From the NCBI GenBank assembly GCA_009377495.1, contig WHTZ01000018.1:1-64000 (forward strand): a stretch of 64,000 nt of DNA, read 5' to 3'. The notes below the pieces were generated by a model. The model worked only from the letters and a program-made list of their open reading frames with translations. It was not told the DNA's origin and did not search any database. Positions 26,301-34,382 of the stretch are shown here, one piece after another. This DNA is from Luteitalea sp. (GTDB taxonomy: Bacteria; Acidobacteriota; Vicinamibacteria; Vicinamibacterales; Vicinamibacteraceae). The translations under genes were made by a program, and so were the position numbers. Each line of letters starts with the position of its first letter. Position 1 is the first letter of the stretch.

Positions 26301-29300
26301 CCGGAGGACTTGCCCGTAGAACTGCCGCGGAAGTCCGGTCCAGCCGAGATGGCGATCGAGCTGACCGGCCTCGACCTCGCCGAGATCCCCGGTGCGCCCG
26401 AAGCGCTGTCCGGGATGGTCTCCCTCCGCGCGGATGCAAAGGCGTCCCGGCCTGACGTGGAGGCGGTCACCGCTCGCCTCACGTTTCCAGAGTTGAAGCT
26501 CGGCTTCGATCAGTTGACCCTGGCACAGCAGGGCACGTCGACCATAGCCGTGGAGCAGGGTCAGGCGCGTGTGGAGCAGTTTCGATTGGAGGGGACCGTT
26601 GGAGACGTCGAGCTTGGCGGCACCGTTGGTCTCATCGAGCCGCGGCCGCTCGACGTGAGCCTCAAGGGAAAGCTCGACGCCGCGCTCCTGAACGCGTTCA
26701 CCGACGCGCTCACGGCGGAAGGGACCACAGCGCTGCAGGTAGACGCGACGGGGAGCGTTGCAGAGCCGCAGCTCACCGGCTTCGTGGAGCTCACCGAGGC
26801 GAGCGTCAATGTGGACGAGCCGAGGCTCGGCTTCGACGAGCTCAACACCCGAATCGATCTCACGCCGACCCGGGCGACGCTCACCCGCCTCGACGGCACG
26901 TTGAATGGAGGCGACATCTCGGGACAAGGCGCGGTGGAGCTCGCCGAGGGGACGATTCGCGCGATCAATCTGCAGCTCACGGCGAAGGACGTGGCATTCG
27001 ATGAGCCGATGGGCTTGCAAAGCATCTCGGACGCGGATTTGACGGTGACCCAGCGTGAGGAGGACATCCTCCTTGGCGGCCAAGTCACGATCCAGGAAGC
27101 CGGGTTGACGGAGGATATCAACCTGGACACCGGCCTCTTTGCCGCCCTAACCGGACCACCGACGCTCGACCTGACGGAGTCACGCAATCCGCTCCTCGAG
27201 CGCCTGCATTTCGACGTCAATATCGACACGGCGTCCCCTATCTTCATCGACAACAACCTCGCCCGGGCCGAGGCGGTTGCCGATCTGCGACTGTTGGGCA
27301 CCATCTACGACACAGGGATGTCTGGCCGGTTGACGATCGAAGAAGAGAGTGAGGTGATACTCAACGAACGGCGCTATATCGTCGACCGGGGCATCATCAC
27401 GTTCACGAACGATCGAGAGATCGAGCCATCGCTCGACCTACTGATGACCACGAGGGCAGACCGATACGACGTCACGTTGCAGGCGTCCGGCACACCAGCG
27501 GACACGGAAACGATGCTGACATCGGATCCGTCGTTACCCGAGCCCGATATCATCGCGCTGCTCATCACGGGGCGGAAGCTGGACGACATGCGCGGCGAAG
27601 AGTACGAGGTGGCCCAGCGGCAGATGCTCTCGTTGCTCAGCGGACGCGCCGCATCCGGTTTGGGCCGCGGGCTCGAACGGGCTACGGGCCTGAGCACGGT
27701 CCGGCTCGAGCCCAACCTCCTCGCCGACGAGACGAACCCGGGTGCGCGGTTGACGGTTGGCCAGGATCTGACGAGTGCCCTCACGCTCCTGTATTCGGCG
27801 GACCTCGCCAACAGTGGCGACAAGATGTGGATTGCCGAGTACGACGTGACGCGCCAGTTCGACACGCGCGCCGTGCGGACGAACGACGACACCTATCGCT
27901 TCGATTTTCGCCACGACGTCCGCTTCGGCGGGCAACCGGAGCCGAGCCGCTCCAAGCGACGCGCCGCTCGTACCATCGGATCAGTAACGGTGAAGATAGC
28001 AGGCGAAAACGGGGACAGTGGTAGGGACACTGGGGAAGCAGCTGTTCGCGAGCGATTCAAGGTCGAAACCGGCGATCGCTACGACTACTTCAAAGTGCGG
28101 CGCCAAGTCGAGCGCGTCGAGGAGATGTACGCAGACATGGAGCGGCTGGCGGCGCGGGTGCGCCTCAGCCGAGACATTCACGACGACACGGTCGACCTCA
28201 CGCTGGCGATCACACCAGGTCCCAAGGTCGGCCTGATCTATGAAGGCTTTTCCCCTCCGAACGGCTTGCAGCGAGACATTCGTCGGATCTGGCGTCGCGG
28301 CGTCTTCGACACGCAGCGCGCCGACGATGCGCTCGAGGCCATCCAGGCCTGGCTCGTCGACGAGCGCTATCTCAACGCCGAGCTCGACTACGAAATTGAC
28401 GAGGACACGGGGCAAGCGTCCCAGCGCGTAGTCTTCCGTGTCGATCCGGGCGCCCGTTTCGAGCGCGTGCAATTGGCATTCGAGGGTGCTCGTCGTATCG
28501 ATCCATCCGAGCTCGAGGATATCGTGCACGGCCAGAAGCTCGGACCAAAGGTGTTCACAGAGCCCGACACGGTCACGGAGCTCCTGGAGCGCGTCTATCA
28601 AGAGGACGGCTACCTGGCGGCTGACCTCGGCGAGCCAACCTATGAGTTCGACGACAGCGCTCGAATCGCACGCGTCGTCATTCCCGTGGACGAAGGGCCG
28701 CGATTCACGATCCGCCAGCTCCGCGTTTCTGGCGCGACGGTTTATACGGCGGCTGAGATCCTCGAGGAAATCCAACTCGTCAAGAACGACCCGTATTTTC
28801 CCGCCACGTCCGAGCGATCACTCAATAGGATCCGCAATCTGTACTGGCGGCGGGGCTACAACGACGTCACGGCCACCTATGCGCTGTCGCTCGACCGCGA
28901 GCAAGGTGGGGCCGACGTGCAGATCGACATCGACGAGGGCCCGCGCGCCGTGGTGGCGGACATCCAGATCGACGGTACCGAGGTCACCAACCAGGATCTC
29001 GTCAGCGACCAGCTCGAGATCGCACCGGACCTGCCGCTCGATCTCACAGCAGTTGGCCGCTCGCGGCGTAACCTGTACGACACGGGCGCGTACGCGATTG
29101 CGGACATCAGCCACGAGGAGATCGACGACGTGTCCGCCGAATCGCGAAGCACGGAGGCAGACGTGTCTGGCCGAAGCGAAGCAGATGCGGACTTGCAAGG
29201 CGAGGCCACTGGCGGAAGTGACGGTCAGGCTAGCCGGCTTCCTGCGCAGAAGCCGGTGCGTGTCGACGTCACGGTGCGCGAGGTGCAGCCGTTCCAGGTT

Positions 29301-30317
29301 CGCTATGGAGCGTCCTTCGACACCGAGCGTGGACCAGGTAGCATTCTCAATCTGTCGAACCACAACTCACTCGGGAGCGCCCGCGTCGTCGGCGTGAGTT
29401 CACGCTATGACTCGCAACTGCGCGAAGTGCGGCTTTACGCCACTCAGCCGATGCTGCGGAAGTTTCCGTTGGCAACCACGGCGAGCGTCTACTATCGGCA
29501 AGAGCGAAATCCGCTGGCGGATCTGGGCGAGACCCAGGTCTTGGACGCGGATCGGTTCGGGGTGTCGATTCAGCAAGAACGGCGCCTTGGCCAGCAGTGG
29601 CTATGGAGCTACGGCTATCGCTTCGAGCGCTCGCGCACCTGGAATCGGCGAATCGATCCCCGCAGGACGGAGATAGAGAATGTGGCGCCGCTTACCACGA
29701 CGCTGTCGCGCGAGACGCGCGACGACATGCTGGATGCGAGCGAAGGGGCGTTCCTGTCGCACTCGTTCTCGTATTCACCGGAGCAACTCGGTTCGAGCGA
29801 ACCCTACGTCAAGTACTTCGGGCAGTTCTTCAAGTACTTCCCGCTCGAGCCTACGAGGCGCGAGCGCTTCACAGGGGAGATCTTGCGCCCGCGCTTCGTG
29901 TATGCGGTCGGCATGCGGTTGGGCCTCTCACGGAGCCTGAGTGGCGCGGACGTACCACAGCCCGAGCGGTTCCTCGCCGGCGGGAGCACGACGCTCCGCG
30001 GCTTCGCGCAGAACAAAGTCGGACCGGTCGGTGAAGACGACGAAGCGCTGGGTGGCGAGGCGCTGTTCGTGATCAACAATGAGGTGCGGGTCCCGCTCTT
30101 CAGCATCTTCGACGGGGTGGGGTTCTTGGACATCGGCAACGTTTACAACCGATTCGGCGACTTTTCACTGACGGACTTGCGCGAGTCTGCCGGCGTAGGC
30201 CTGCGCGTTCGCACACCGTGGTTCCTCATTCGCACCGATTTCGGTGTGCCGCTCGATCCCCGTGACGACAACGAGCGGGGTGGCCGGTTCTTCTTCAGCA
30301 TCGGCCAAGCTTTTTGA
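23319..30317 (+). CDS. TamB-TamA fusion: inner-membrane-anchored TamB/DUF490 protein joined to an Omp85 (POTRA plus barrel) protein
   Basis: One uninterrupted 2,332-residue frame. Residues about 20-45 form a membrane anchor after a basic N-terminus (PTRRRRVVRFLAWTAAAILI). Residues about 45-1540 are an AsmA/TamB-like array of repeating beta-strand units, ending in a recognisable DUF490 block: ERRYIVDRGIITFTNDREIE, then LPEPDIIALLITGRKL, and NPGARLTVGQDLTSALTLLY. A hydrophilic linker (about 1545-1575) follows, then about five POTRA-sized segments to about 1985 (for example GPRFTIRQLRVSGATVYTAA near 1793 and AVVADIQIDGTEVTNQDLV near 1877). The Omp85 barrel follows from about 1990, with GGSTTLRGFAQNK near 2222 and a C-terminal GRFFFSIGQAF. 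In Proteobacteria TamA and TamB are separate proteins spanning the envelope; here they are one chain in the topologically sensible order. No frameshift or stop is visible between the halves. Confidence 0.9.
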   Translation: MDSFFGASTPSPPTRRRRVVRFLAWTAAAILIFVIAAIITLHTPPAKRYVLARVTDALAEQDIELRASRLDYNLLTLAVHLENVTLRAREPRNAPAFARVGTFTLDVSLVDLMRGRYVVEDGTLVRPRVHLIVNSGGATNLPTSAAEPAAEEEAADEPTSLDYLINTFRMVDGTVRYEDRRQGLDVILPIQSIAIDGSPRTKQHVVRIQADKGRVRLQDQRAQIDHIGGELTLDVDAVEVRRFELRAADSTLVLAGNMVRFAEPRFDVGLAATLDVSTLAAYGGLAEPVGGTLRAEVKARGPLESLTVDARVDGDALSFRDLRGVELELTGTYDGRASQARLARLVVQSPAGTLRAEGAVALDERAGASTLDARVESLDVQGLARTFQAPYAIASRVDGDVQASWPGLAYERASGRAHLSLTPTGRSASTGVVPLAGVLTAHARGEDDVSIDVRNLRGLGAAIDARLSLADRRALSGSVSAHAADVGRVVSGAEAFLGQQPGTLVGTPIGGPLQVDARIGGTVDQPAVDATLDAPRLAAGTISGVAIQAAARYTPAAVEIKKADVGWQETRLHATGRLGLQGPQAVDLDATVEQADLETILSALDRSDIPVRGVVSLQAKANGTLSDPRATLRAEGADLAAYGETLGRLVIDAGFANQTVQLTRLRLDKPQPDADATVDASGSYHLDKGEYAFQVETDQLRLVSLTLPDKTPVRGALTLRGEGQGTLDAPAANAALKIQGLGIGENELGDAQIDAGIANQQATLRARVDKFRVDANAELGTAEPYPARFALVIDELDLSTLPLKLETPLTGRVRARATGNGDLTSPVDGSATATIDQLALTWADQPIETDGPVNVRYADRQLTIDRLVVRALDSTVSARGMLPVDLQSGKGTLNLDASFNLATLAKYAPQDAGVAAQGDLALTGTITGSLAAIDPDLTLTLENASVSTPDLEPGVSNIAARVAIGGGELRAEQLHAEWGAARLDASAQLPFALLPEDLPVELPRKSGPAEMAIELTGLDLAEIPGAPEALSGMVSLRADAKASRPDVEAVTARLTFPELKLGFDQLTLAQQGTSTIAVEQGQARVEQFRLEGTVGDVELGGTVGLIEPRPLDVSLKGKLDAALLNAFTDALTAEGTTALQVDATGSVAEPQLTGFVELTEASVNVDEPRLGFDELNTRIDLTPTRATLTRLDGTLNGGDISGQGAVELAEGTIRAINLQLTAKDVAFDEPMGLQSISDADLTVTQREEDILLGGQVTIQEAGLTEDINLDTGLFAALTGPPTLDLTESRNPLLERLHFDVNIDTASPIFIDNNLARAEAVADLRLLGTIYDTGMSGRLTIEEESEVILNERRYIVDRGIITFTNDREIEPSLDLLMTTRADRYDVTLQASGTPADTETMLTSDPSLPEPDIIALLITGRKLDDMRGEEYEVAQRQMLSLLSGRAASGLGRGLERATGLSTVRLEPNLLADETNPGARLTVGQDLTSALTLLYSADLANSGDKMWIAEYDVTRQFDTRAVRTNDDTYRFDFRHDVRFGGQPEPSRSKRRAARTIGSVTVKIAGENGDSGRDTGEAAVRERFKVETGDRYDYFKVRRQVERVEEMYADMERLAARVRLSRDIHDDTVDLTLAITPGPKVGLIYEGFSPPNGLQRDIRRIWRRGVFDTQRADDALEAIQAWLVDERYLNAELDYEIDEDTGQASQRVVFRVDPGARFERVQLAFEGARRIDPSELEDIVHGQKLGPKVFTEPDTVTELLERVYQEDGYLAADLGEPTYEFDDSARIARVVIPVDEGPRFTIRQLRVSGATVYTAAEILEEIQLVKNDPYFPATSERSLNRIRNLYWRRGYNDVTATYALSLDREQGGADVQIDIDEGPRAVVADIQIDGTEVTNQDLVSDQLEIAPDLPLDLTAVGRSRRNLYDTGAYAIADISHEEIDDVSAESRSTEADVSGRSEADADLQGEATGGSDGQASRLPAQKPVRVDVTVREVQPFQVRYGASFDTERGPGSILNLSNHNSLGSARVVGVSSRYDSQLREVRLYATQPMLRKFPLATTASVYYRQERNPLADLGETQVLDADRFGVSIQQERRLGQQWLWSYGYRFERSRTWNRRIDPRRTEIENVAPLTTTLSRETRDDMLDASEGAFLSHSFSYSPEQLGSSEPYVKYFGQFFKYFPLEPTRRERFTGEILRPRFVYAVGMRLGLSRSLSGADVPQPERFLAGGSTTLRGFAQNKVGPVGEDDEALGGEALFVINNEVRVPLFSIFDGVGFLDIGNVYNRFGDFSLTDLRESAGVGLRVRTPWFLIRTDFGVPLDPRDDNERGGRFFFSIGQAF
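28002..28040 (+). repeat. REP-like word inside the TamB-TamA linker coding sequence
   Basis: The stretch contains gaaaacggggac at 28005-28016. The same 12 bases occur at 50323-50334 (in a palindrome after serA) and, on the minus strand, at 62767-62778 (intergenic). Here it is read in frame as AGENGDSGRDTGE, residues about 1562-1574, exactly between the DUF490 block and the first POTRA-like segment. Confidence 0.5.
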
Positions 30318-30336
30318 GCAGGGTGCCCCTTTGTAG

Positions 30337-30356
30337 GGCGCCCCTTTAGGGGCGCC
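30337..30356. terminator. Hairpin repeat H, copy 2, after the TamB-TamA gene
   Basis: GGCGCCCC-TTTA-GGGGCGCC forms an eight-base-pair stem 20 bases after the stop codon. It is followed by GTCTT, so it may terminate transcription. It is the reverse complement of the copy at 6136-6155. Confidence 0.55.
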
Positions 30357-30389
30357 GTCTTGCCGGCAGACCGAGAGCCCAGAACCCGC

Positions 30390-30395
30390 TACAAT
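30390..30395 (+). promoter_or_regulatory. Candidate -10 for a leaderless argH transcript
   Basis: TACAAT ends seven bases before ATG 30403. There is no Shine-Dalgarno sequence before either candidate ATG (30394 or 30403). If this hexamer is the -10, transcription would start at about 30402-30403 and the ATG at 30394 would not be transcribed. Confidence 0.4.
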
Positions 30396-30402
30396 GCCGT
30401 CG

Positions 30403-31854
30403 ATGGCTTTTGCCCCCGAGTACGTACGCCTCGTACTCCACGAGATCTTCGAGGACGCCAAGACGCTGTTTCTCGCGTCGCTTCGCACCATTGATTACGC
30501 GCATCTCGTCATGCTCGTGGAGCAAGGCATCGTGACCCGCGAGGATGGCCGGCGATTGCGCGATGCGATGCGGGCCGTAACGGACGACGACTTACGTGCC
30601 GCACCGTACGATACCGGCTGCGAGGATCTCTTCTTCTACGTCTCGCATCGTCTGGCAGATGTCTGTGGTGACGTGTCTGGTCACCTTCACACCGCCCGAA
30701 GCCGAAACGACATCGACATGACGATGTATCGGATGCGGGTGGGGGAGGAGGTGCTGGAGCTCGCCGAAGCGTTCATAGCTCTGCGTGACGCGCTCGTTCC
30801 CTTGGCTGCCAAGCACACGACGACGATCTTTGCGGCGCACACCCATACGCAGCCCGCGCAGCCTACGACGCTCGCGCATTACCTGCTCGGTGTCGTCGAA
30901 CAGGTCGAGCGGGATCACGCCAGATTCCGCGCCGCCTATGAAACGGTGAACCGGTGTCCGCTCGGCGCGTGCGCGATTACTGGAACCGGATTCCCCATCG
31001 ATCGGGAGCGAACGAGCCACTTGCTCGGTTTTGACGCGCCGACCGGCAACACCTATGGCAGCATCGCGACGGTCGACTACCTCCTCGAGGCGCTCACGAC
31101 GCTCGTGGTGGGCATGATTGGCCTGGGTCGCGTGCTGCAGGACCTGCTGCTGTGGTGCACCGCAGAGGTCGGCTACGTGCGGCTCGGCGAAGGCTTCGTC
31201 CAGTGCAGCAGCATCATGCCGCAGAAGCGCAATCCGGTGGCGCTCGAGCATGCCCGCGCGCTCGCCAGCAAGGCCGTCGGCCAGGCGCAGGCTGCGACGC
31301 TCGCCGTGCACAACACGCCATTTGGCGACGTCGTGGATACCGAAGATGATCTGCAGCCCCTCGTGCACGCAGCGTTTCGCGACGCCATCCGGGCTACCGG
31401 GCTGACCGCAGCGGCGTTGGCAGACGTCGAGATTGACGTGGCGCGCATGCGGGAGCGCGCAGGCATCGGTTGGACCACCGTGACCGAGCTGGCTGACACG
31501 CTCACGCGTGCGCACGGCGTGCCGTTTCAGCGGAGCCATCACATTGCCGCCCGGCTGGTCGCGGCGCGACGCGAACGACCCTGGGAAGCCTCAGCCGACG
31601 CGTTGAAGCGGCTCTCGCGCGAGGTCGCGGGCTGCGAGATCAGCTATGAGGAGGAAACGCTGCGTCGCATGTTGACGCCGGAGCACTTCGTCAGCGTGCG
31701 ACGCACGCGTGGTGGACCAGCGCCCGACGTCGTGGCTGTCGCTATCGCCGATGCGCAACGCATCTTGGACCGAGATCGCGTGTGGATTGAAGCGCGCCGC
31801 GCCGCGCTTGGCGCTGCCGGCCGCGAGCTGCGAGCGGCGGTGGAGGCACTGTGA
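30403..31854 (+). CDS. argH: Argininosuccinate lyase
   Basis: This 483-residue enzyme splits argininosuccinate into arginine and fumarate, the last step of arginine synthesis. ATG 30403 (MAFAPEYVRLVLHEIF) is chosen because a -10-like TACAAT ends just before it; ATG 30394 would add three residues. Family landmarks are SGHLHTARSRNDIDMTMYR, then AHTHTQPAQPTTLAHYLLG, GTGFPIDRERTSHLLGF, and the fumarase/aspartase signature CSSIMPQKRNPVALEHARAL. The usual GSSxMPxKxN is read here as CSSIMPQKRN. The N-terminus is somewhat divergent from the common WGGRF start of the family. It overlaps the next small gene by four bases. Confidence 0.93.
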   Translation: MAFAPEYVRLVLHEIFEDAKTLFLASLRTIDYAHLVMLVEQGIVTREDGRRLRDAMRAVTDDDLRAAPYDTGCEDLFFYVSHRLADVCGDVSGHLHTARSRNDIDMTMYRMRVGEEVLELAEAFIALRDALVPLAAKHTTTIFAAHTHTQPAQPTTLAHYLLGVVEQVERDHARFRAAYETVNRCPLGACAITGTGFPIDRERTSHLLGFDAPTGNTYGSIATVDYLLEALTTLVVGMIGLGRVLQDLLLWCTAEVGYVRLGEGFVQCSSIMPQKRNPVALEHARALASKAVGQAQAATLAVHNTPFGDVVDTEDDLQPLVHAAFRDAIRATGLTAAALADVEIDVARMRERAGIGWTTVTELADTLTRAHGVPFQRSHHIAARLVAARRERPWEASADALKRLSREVAGCEISYEEETLRRMLTPEHFVSVRRTRGGPAPDVVAVAIADAQRILDRDRVWIEARRAALGAAGRELRAAVEAL

Positions 31855-32012
31855 CGCAGTCGTCCCCGGATAGGGGAGCTGATCGTGGTCCGCAGCGCTC
31901 CGCGCCCACGAGCGGCGACACCAACATGCGCTGGATGTACGTGGGTGTGGTCCTCGTCGAGATTACCACGCTGCTCGCGCTCTGGTCGTTTCAGCAGTAC
32001 TTCACGCTCTAA
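31851..32012 (+). CDS. Small (53-residue) single-span membrane protein, coupled to argH
   Basis: GTG 31851 overlaps the argH stop codon (GTGA), and the frame runs 53 codons to TAA 32010-32012. The first 25 residues are polar (MTQSSPDRGADRG...). The rest is MRWMYVGVVLVEITTLLALW followed by SFQQYFTL, a single membrane helix. The four-base overlap is typical of translational coupling, and the hydrophobic segment is unlikely to arise by chance in a GC-rich spacer. An inner ATG at 31926 would give 28 residues. Function unknown; the membrane protein nearest to it is the SSS symporter at 32648. Confidence 0.55.
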   Translation: MTQSSPDRGADRGPQRSAPTSGDTNMRWMYVGVVLVEITTLLALWSFQQYFTL

Positions 32013-32035
32013 GGGTTAGATGGCGTGCGACCTGG

Positions 32036-32041
32036 TACAAT
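32036..32041 (+). promoter_or_regulatory. Candidate -10 for the small secreted protein gene
   Basis: TACAAT lies 43 bases before ATG 32085, giving a short leader that includes a GAGGAG ribosome-binding site at 32072-32077. No good -35 at the usual distance is visible. Confidence 0.3.
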
Positions 32042-32084
32042 TTCGCGCGGTAAGCCAGTGGTACGGATTCCGAGGAGCACCTAC

Positions 32085-32498
32085 ATGCGCAAGACTCTGT
32101 CACTCGTGATCGTCGGCTTCGTTTGCAGCTTGGGCTTGCTCAGCGCGCAGGAGAGCGCGCAGCCAGCAGAGGACCGTATCGTCGGTACGTGGGTCGGTAC
32201 CTGGGACGGCGAAAGCACCGGTAAGTACACGATGTCCATCGAGCACGATGCCGAAAAGGGGCTCGGCGGCACGGTCGAGACGACGCCCGACTCGGGAGAG
32301 GCTGGCTACACGGCCACCTTCAAGTCCATCGTGGTCGACGGCGAGAAGGTCACCATGAAGTACGACATGCCCGATGGCGCAGAAGTGCAGATCGAAGGCA
32401 CCCTCGAGGGCACGGCGCTCGAGGGCACGTGGAAGGCTTTCAATCCGGGGACGACGACCCTCGCGGCGAGCGGGACGCTGACGGGCGCGAAGAGCTGA
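32085..32498 (+). CDS. Small secreted beta-rich protein
   Basis: This 137-residue exported protein starts at ATG 32085, behind GAGGAG, with a signal peptide (MRKTLSLVIVGFVCSLGLLS|AQ). The mature part is beta-rich with repeating short units: GTWVGTWDGESTGKYTMSIE, then KSIVVDGEKVTMKYDMPDG and IEGTLEGTALEGTWKA. This pattern (binding strand, then effect of adding or removing material) is common in small lipocalin-like or calycin-type secreted proteins of unknown function in Acidobacteriota and Bacteroidota. No catalytic residues are seen. A strong hairpin follows at 32524-32547. Confidence 0.75.
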   Translation: MRKTLSLVIVGFVCSLGLLSAQESAQPAEDRIVGTWVGTWDGESTGKYTMSIEHDAEKGLGGTVETTPDSGEAGYTATFKSIVVDGEKVTMKYDMPDGAEVQIEGTLEGTALEGTWKAFNPGTTTLAASGTLTGAKS

Positions 32499-32523
32499 TG
32501 TAAACACAACACCACACTACGTA

Positions 32524-32547
32524 GCGAGGGGTCTTGAGACCCCTCGC
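32524..32547. terminator. Hairpin between the small secreted protein and the symporter gene
   Basis: GCGAGGGGTC-TTGA-GACCCCTCGC is a perfect ten-base-pair stem 26 bases after the stop codon. A GC-rich tail rather than a U-tract follows. Confidence 0.55.
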
Positions 32548-32647
32548 GCGCGCGGCCTTCCAAACCTGCCGGCCGGGCGTTACGAGCTCAGCGCGATGTT
32601 GGACGGCCTTGTCACGAGATAGGTCGCATCTTCTCACGCAGAAATCC

Positions 32648-34345
32648 ATGCACCTCATCGACTGGATGATCGTCGTCGTGTACCTGGTGTGGATGGTGTA
32701 CGACGGCCTCCAGCGCACCCGCGCGAGCGATCAACTGGAAGGCTATCTACTTGCCAACCGCAGCCTGCCGTGGTGGGCGGTTGGGCTCTCCGTGATGGCG
32801 ACCCAGCTCTCCGCGATCACGATGGTTGGCACGACGGGCCAAGGCTATGCCGACGGCCTGCGCTTCGTCCAGTTCTACTTCGGTCTGCCCATCGCGATGG
32901 TGATCCTCTCGCTCACGGCCGTCCCCTTCTTCCACCGTGCGCGGGTGTTCACGGCGTACGAGTACCTAGAGCGCCGGTTCGACGTGAAGACGCGTACGCT
33001 GACGAGCCTGCTCTTCCTGCTATCGCGCGGCATGGCGTGCGGGGTCATCATCTCGGCGCCTGCCGTGATTCTCTCGGTGGTGCTCGGCTGGAACCTGGCG
33101 GTCACGGTGCTCGCGATTGGACTGCCTACGGTCCTCTACACGATGCTTGGCGGCGTGCAAGCCGTGACCTGGACCGACGTCAAGCAGATGGTCATCATTG
33201 TCTTTGGCCTGGTCGTCGTCCTCGTGGCGCTCATCGTCGGCCTCCCCGACGGTGTGCGGCTCGGCGACGCACTGCAGGTTGCCGCCACGACCGGTCGTCT
33301 CGACACGATTGATTTCACTTTCAGCTTCAGTGAGACGTACACGTTCTGGTCTGGCATCATCGGCGGACTCTTCCTCATGCTCTCGTACTTCGGGTGCGAC
33401 CAGAGCCAGGTGCAGCGCTATCTGACCGCCAAGTCGATCGACGCCGGACGGCGCTCGCTGCTCATGAGCGCCTATTGGAAGATCCCGCTCCAGGTGCTCG
33501 TGTTGCTCGTCGGCGTCATGGTGTTCGTGTTCTATCTCTTCCATCAGCCGCCGATGCTCTTCAACCCGGTGCACGAGGCGCAGGTGCGATCGAGCACACG
33601 CGGTCCGGAGTACCGCGCCCTCGAAGAGCGGTTCCATGCCGTGTTCGATGCACGACGGCAGGCTGCGGACGACATGGCTCGCGCGCGGCGCGGGGCAGAC
33701 GAGGTGGCGCTCCGGACGGCTGCCCGCGCATTTACCGACGCAGACCGAAGCGTTGATGAGGTCCGCACGCGCGGGGTCGAGATCGTCCGGGCCGTGAGCG
33801 GCGACGTAGACTACAACGACGTGAACTACGTCTTCCCGACGTTCGTCGCGACGCGCCTGCCGATTGGTCTCGTCGGCATTCTGATCGCGGCCATCTTCGC
33901 CGCCGCCATGTCGAGCATCTCATCGGAGCTGAACGCGCTTGCGACGACGAGCGCCATCGATTTCTACCGCCGGCTCGTGCGGCCGGAGGCGACTGACGCG
34001 CACTACGTGCGGATGGCGCGCTTCGCGACCGCGTTCTGGGGTCTATTCGCGTGTGGCGTTGCCATGTACGCCACGACGCTCGGGTCGCTCATCGAGGTGG
34101 TGAACCGCTTTGGATCGTTTTTCTACGGGTCGATACTCGGCGTATTCATGCTCGCGGCCATTGGCCCGCGGGCGAAGGGGCTTGGCGCGTTCGTCGGCCT
34201 CATTGGCGGGATGTTGTCGGTGGCGTACGTGTCCTGGCGTTACCCTGGCGTATCGTATCTGTGGAATAACGTGATTGGGGCCTTGGCCGTGGTGGCCATC
34301 GGCCTGATCGTGAGCCCATTGGCACCCGCCAGATCGCGCGGGTGA
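32648..34345 (+). CDS. Sodium:solute symporter (SSS family)
   Basis: This 565-residue transporter starts at ATG 32648 ([20 protein letters not shown]). It has the SSS pattern: [20 protein letters not shown] region ([20 protein letters not shown]), [20 protein letters not shown], and [16 protein letters not shown]. Further hallmarks are [13 protein letters not shown] and [20 protein letters not shown]. The LeuT-fold core is otherwise normal. About residues 298-390 form a soluble, charged insert between helices (rich in Arg/Ala, ending [13 protein letters not shown]) that I associate with the larger SSS members of Bacteroidota and Acidobacteriota. The substrate is probably a sugar or organic solute; nearby genes do not decide it. 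Confidence 0.88.
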   Translation: MHLIDWMIVVVYLVWMVYDGLQRTRASDQLEGYLLANRSLPWWAVGLSVMATQLSAITMVGTTGQGYADGLRFVQFYFGLPIAMVILSLTAVPFFHRARVFTAYEYLERRFDVKTRTLTSLLFLLSRGMACGVIISAPAVILSVVLGWNLAVTVLAIGLPTVLYTMLGGVQAVTWTDVKQMVIIVFGLVVVLVALIVGLPDGVRLGDALQVAATTGRLDTIDFTFSFSETYTFWSGIIGGLFLMLSYFGCDQSQVQRYLTAKSIDAGRRSLLMSAYWKIPLQVLVLLVGVMVFVFYLFHQPPMLFNPVHEAQVRSSTRGPEYRALEERFHAVFDARRQAADDMARARRGADEVALRTAARAFTDADRSVDEVRTRGVEIVRAVSGDVDYNDVNYVFPTFVATRLPIGLVGILIAAIFAAAMSSISSELNALATTSAIDFYRRLVRPEATDAHYVRMARFATAFWGLFACGVAMYATTLGSLIEVVNRFGSFFYGSILGVFMLAAIGPRAKGLGAFVGLIGGMLSVAYVSWRYPGVSYLWNNVIGALAVVAIGLIVSPLAPARSRG

Positions 34346-34354
34346 AAGGACCAC

Positions 34355-34380
34355 GAAAAAGGTACCCGGTTCCTTTTCCT
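34355..34380. repeat. GGTACCCGG-type repeat after the symporter gene
   Basis: aaaaggtacccggttcc (34357-34373) repeats 23053-23069 exactly. AAAAGG and CCTTTT flank a nine-base loop, so a weak hairpin with a U-rich tail can form ten bases after the symporter stop codon. It could end that transcript before ATG 34383. Confidence 0.5.
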
Positions 34381-34382
34381 TC

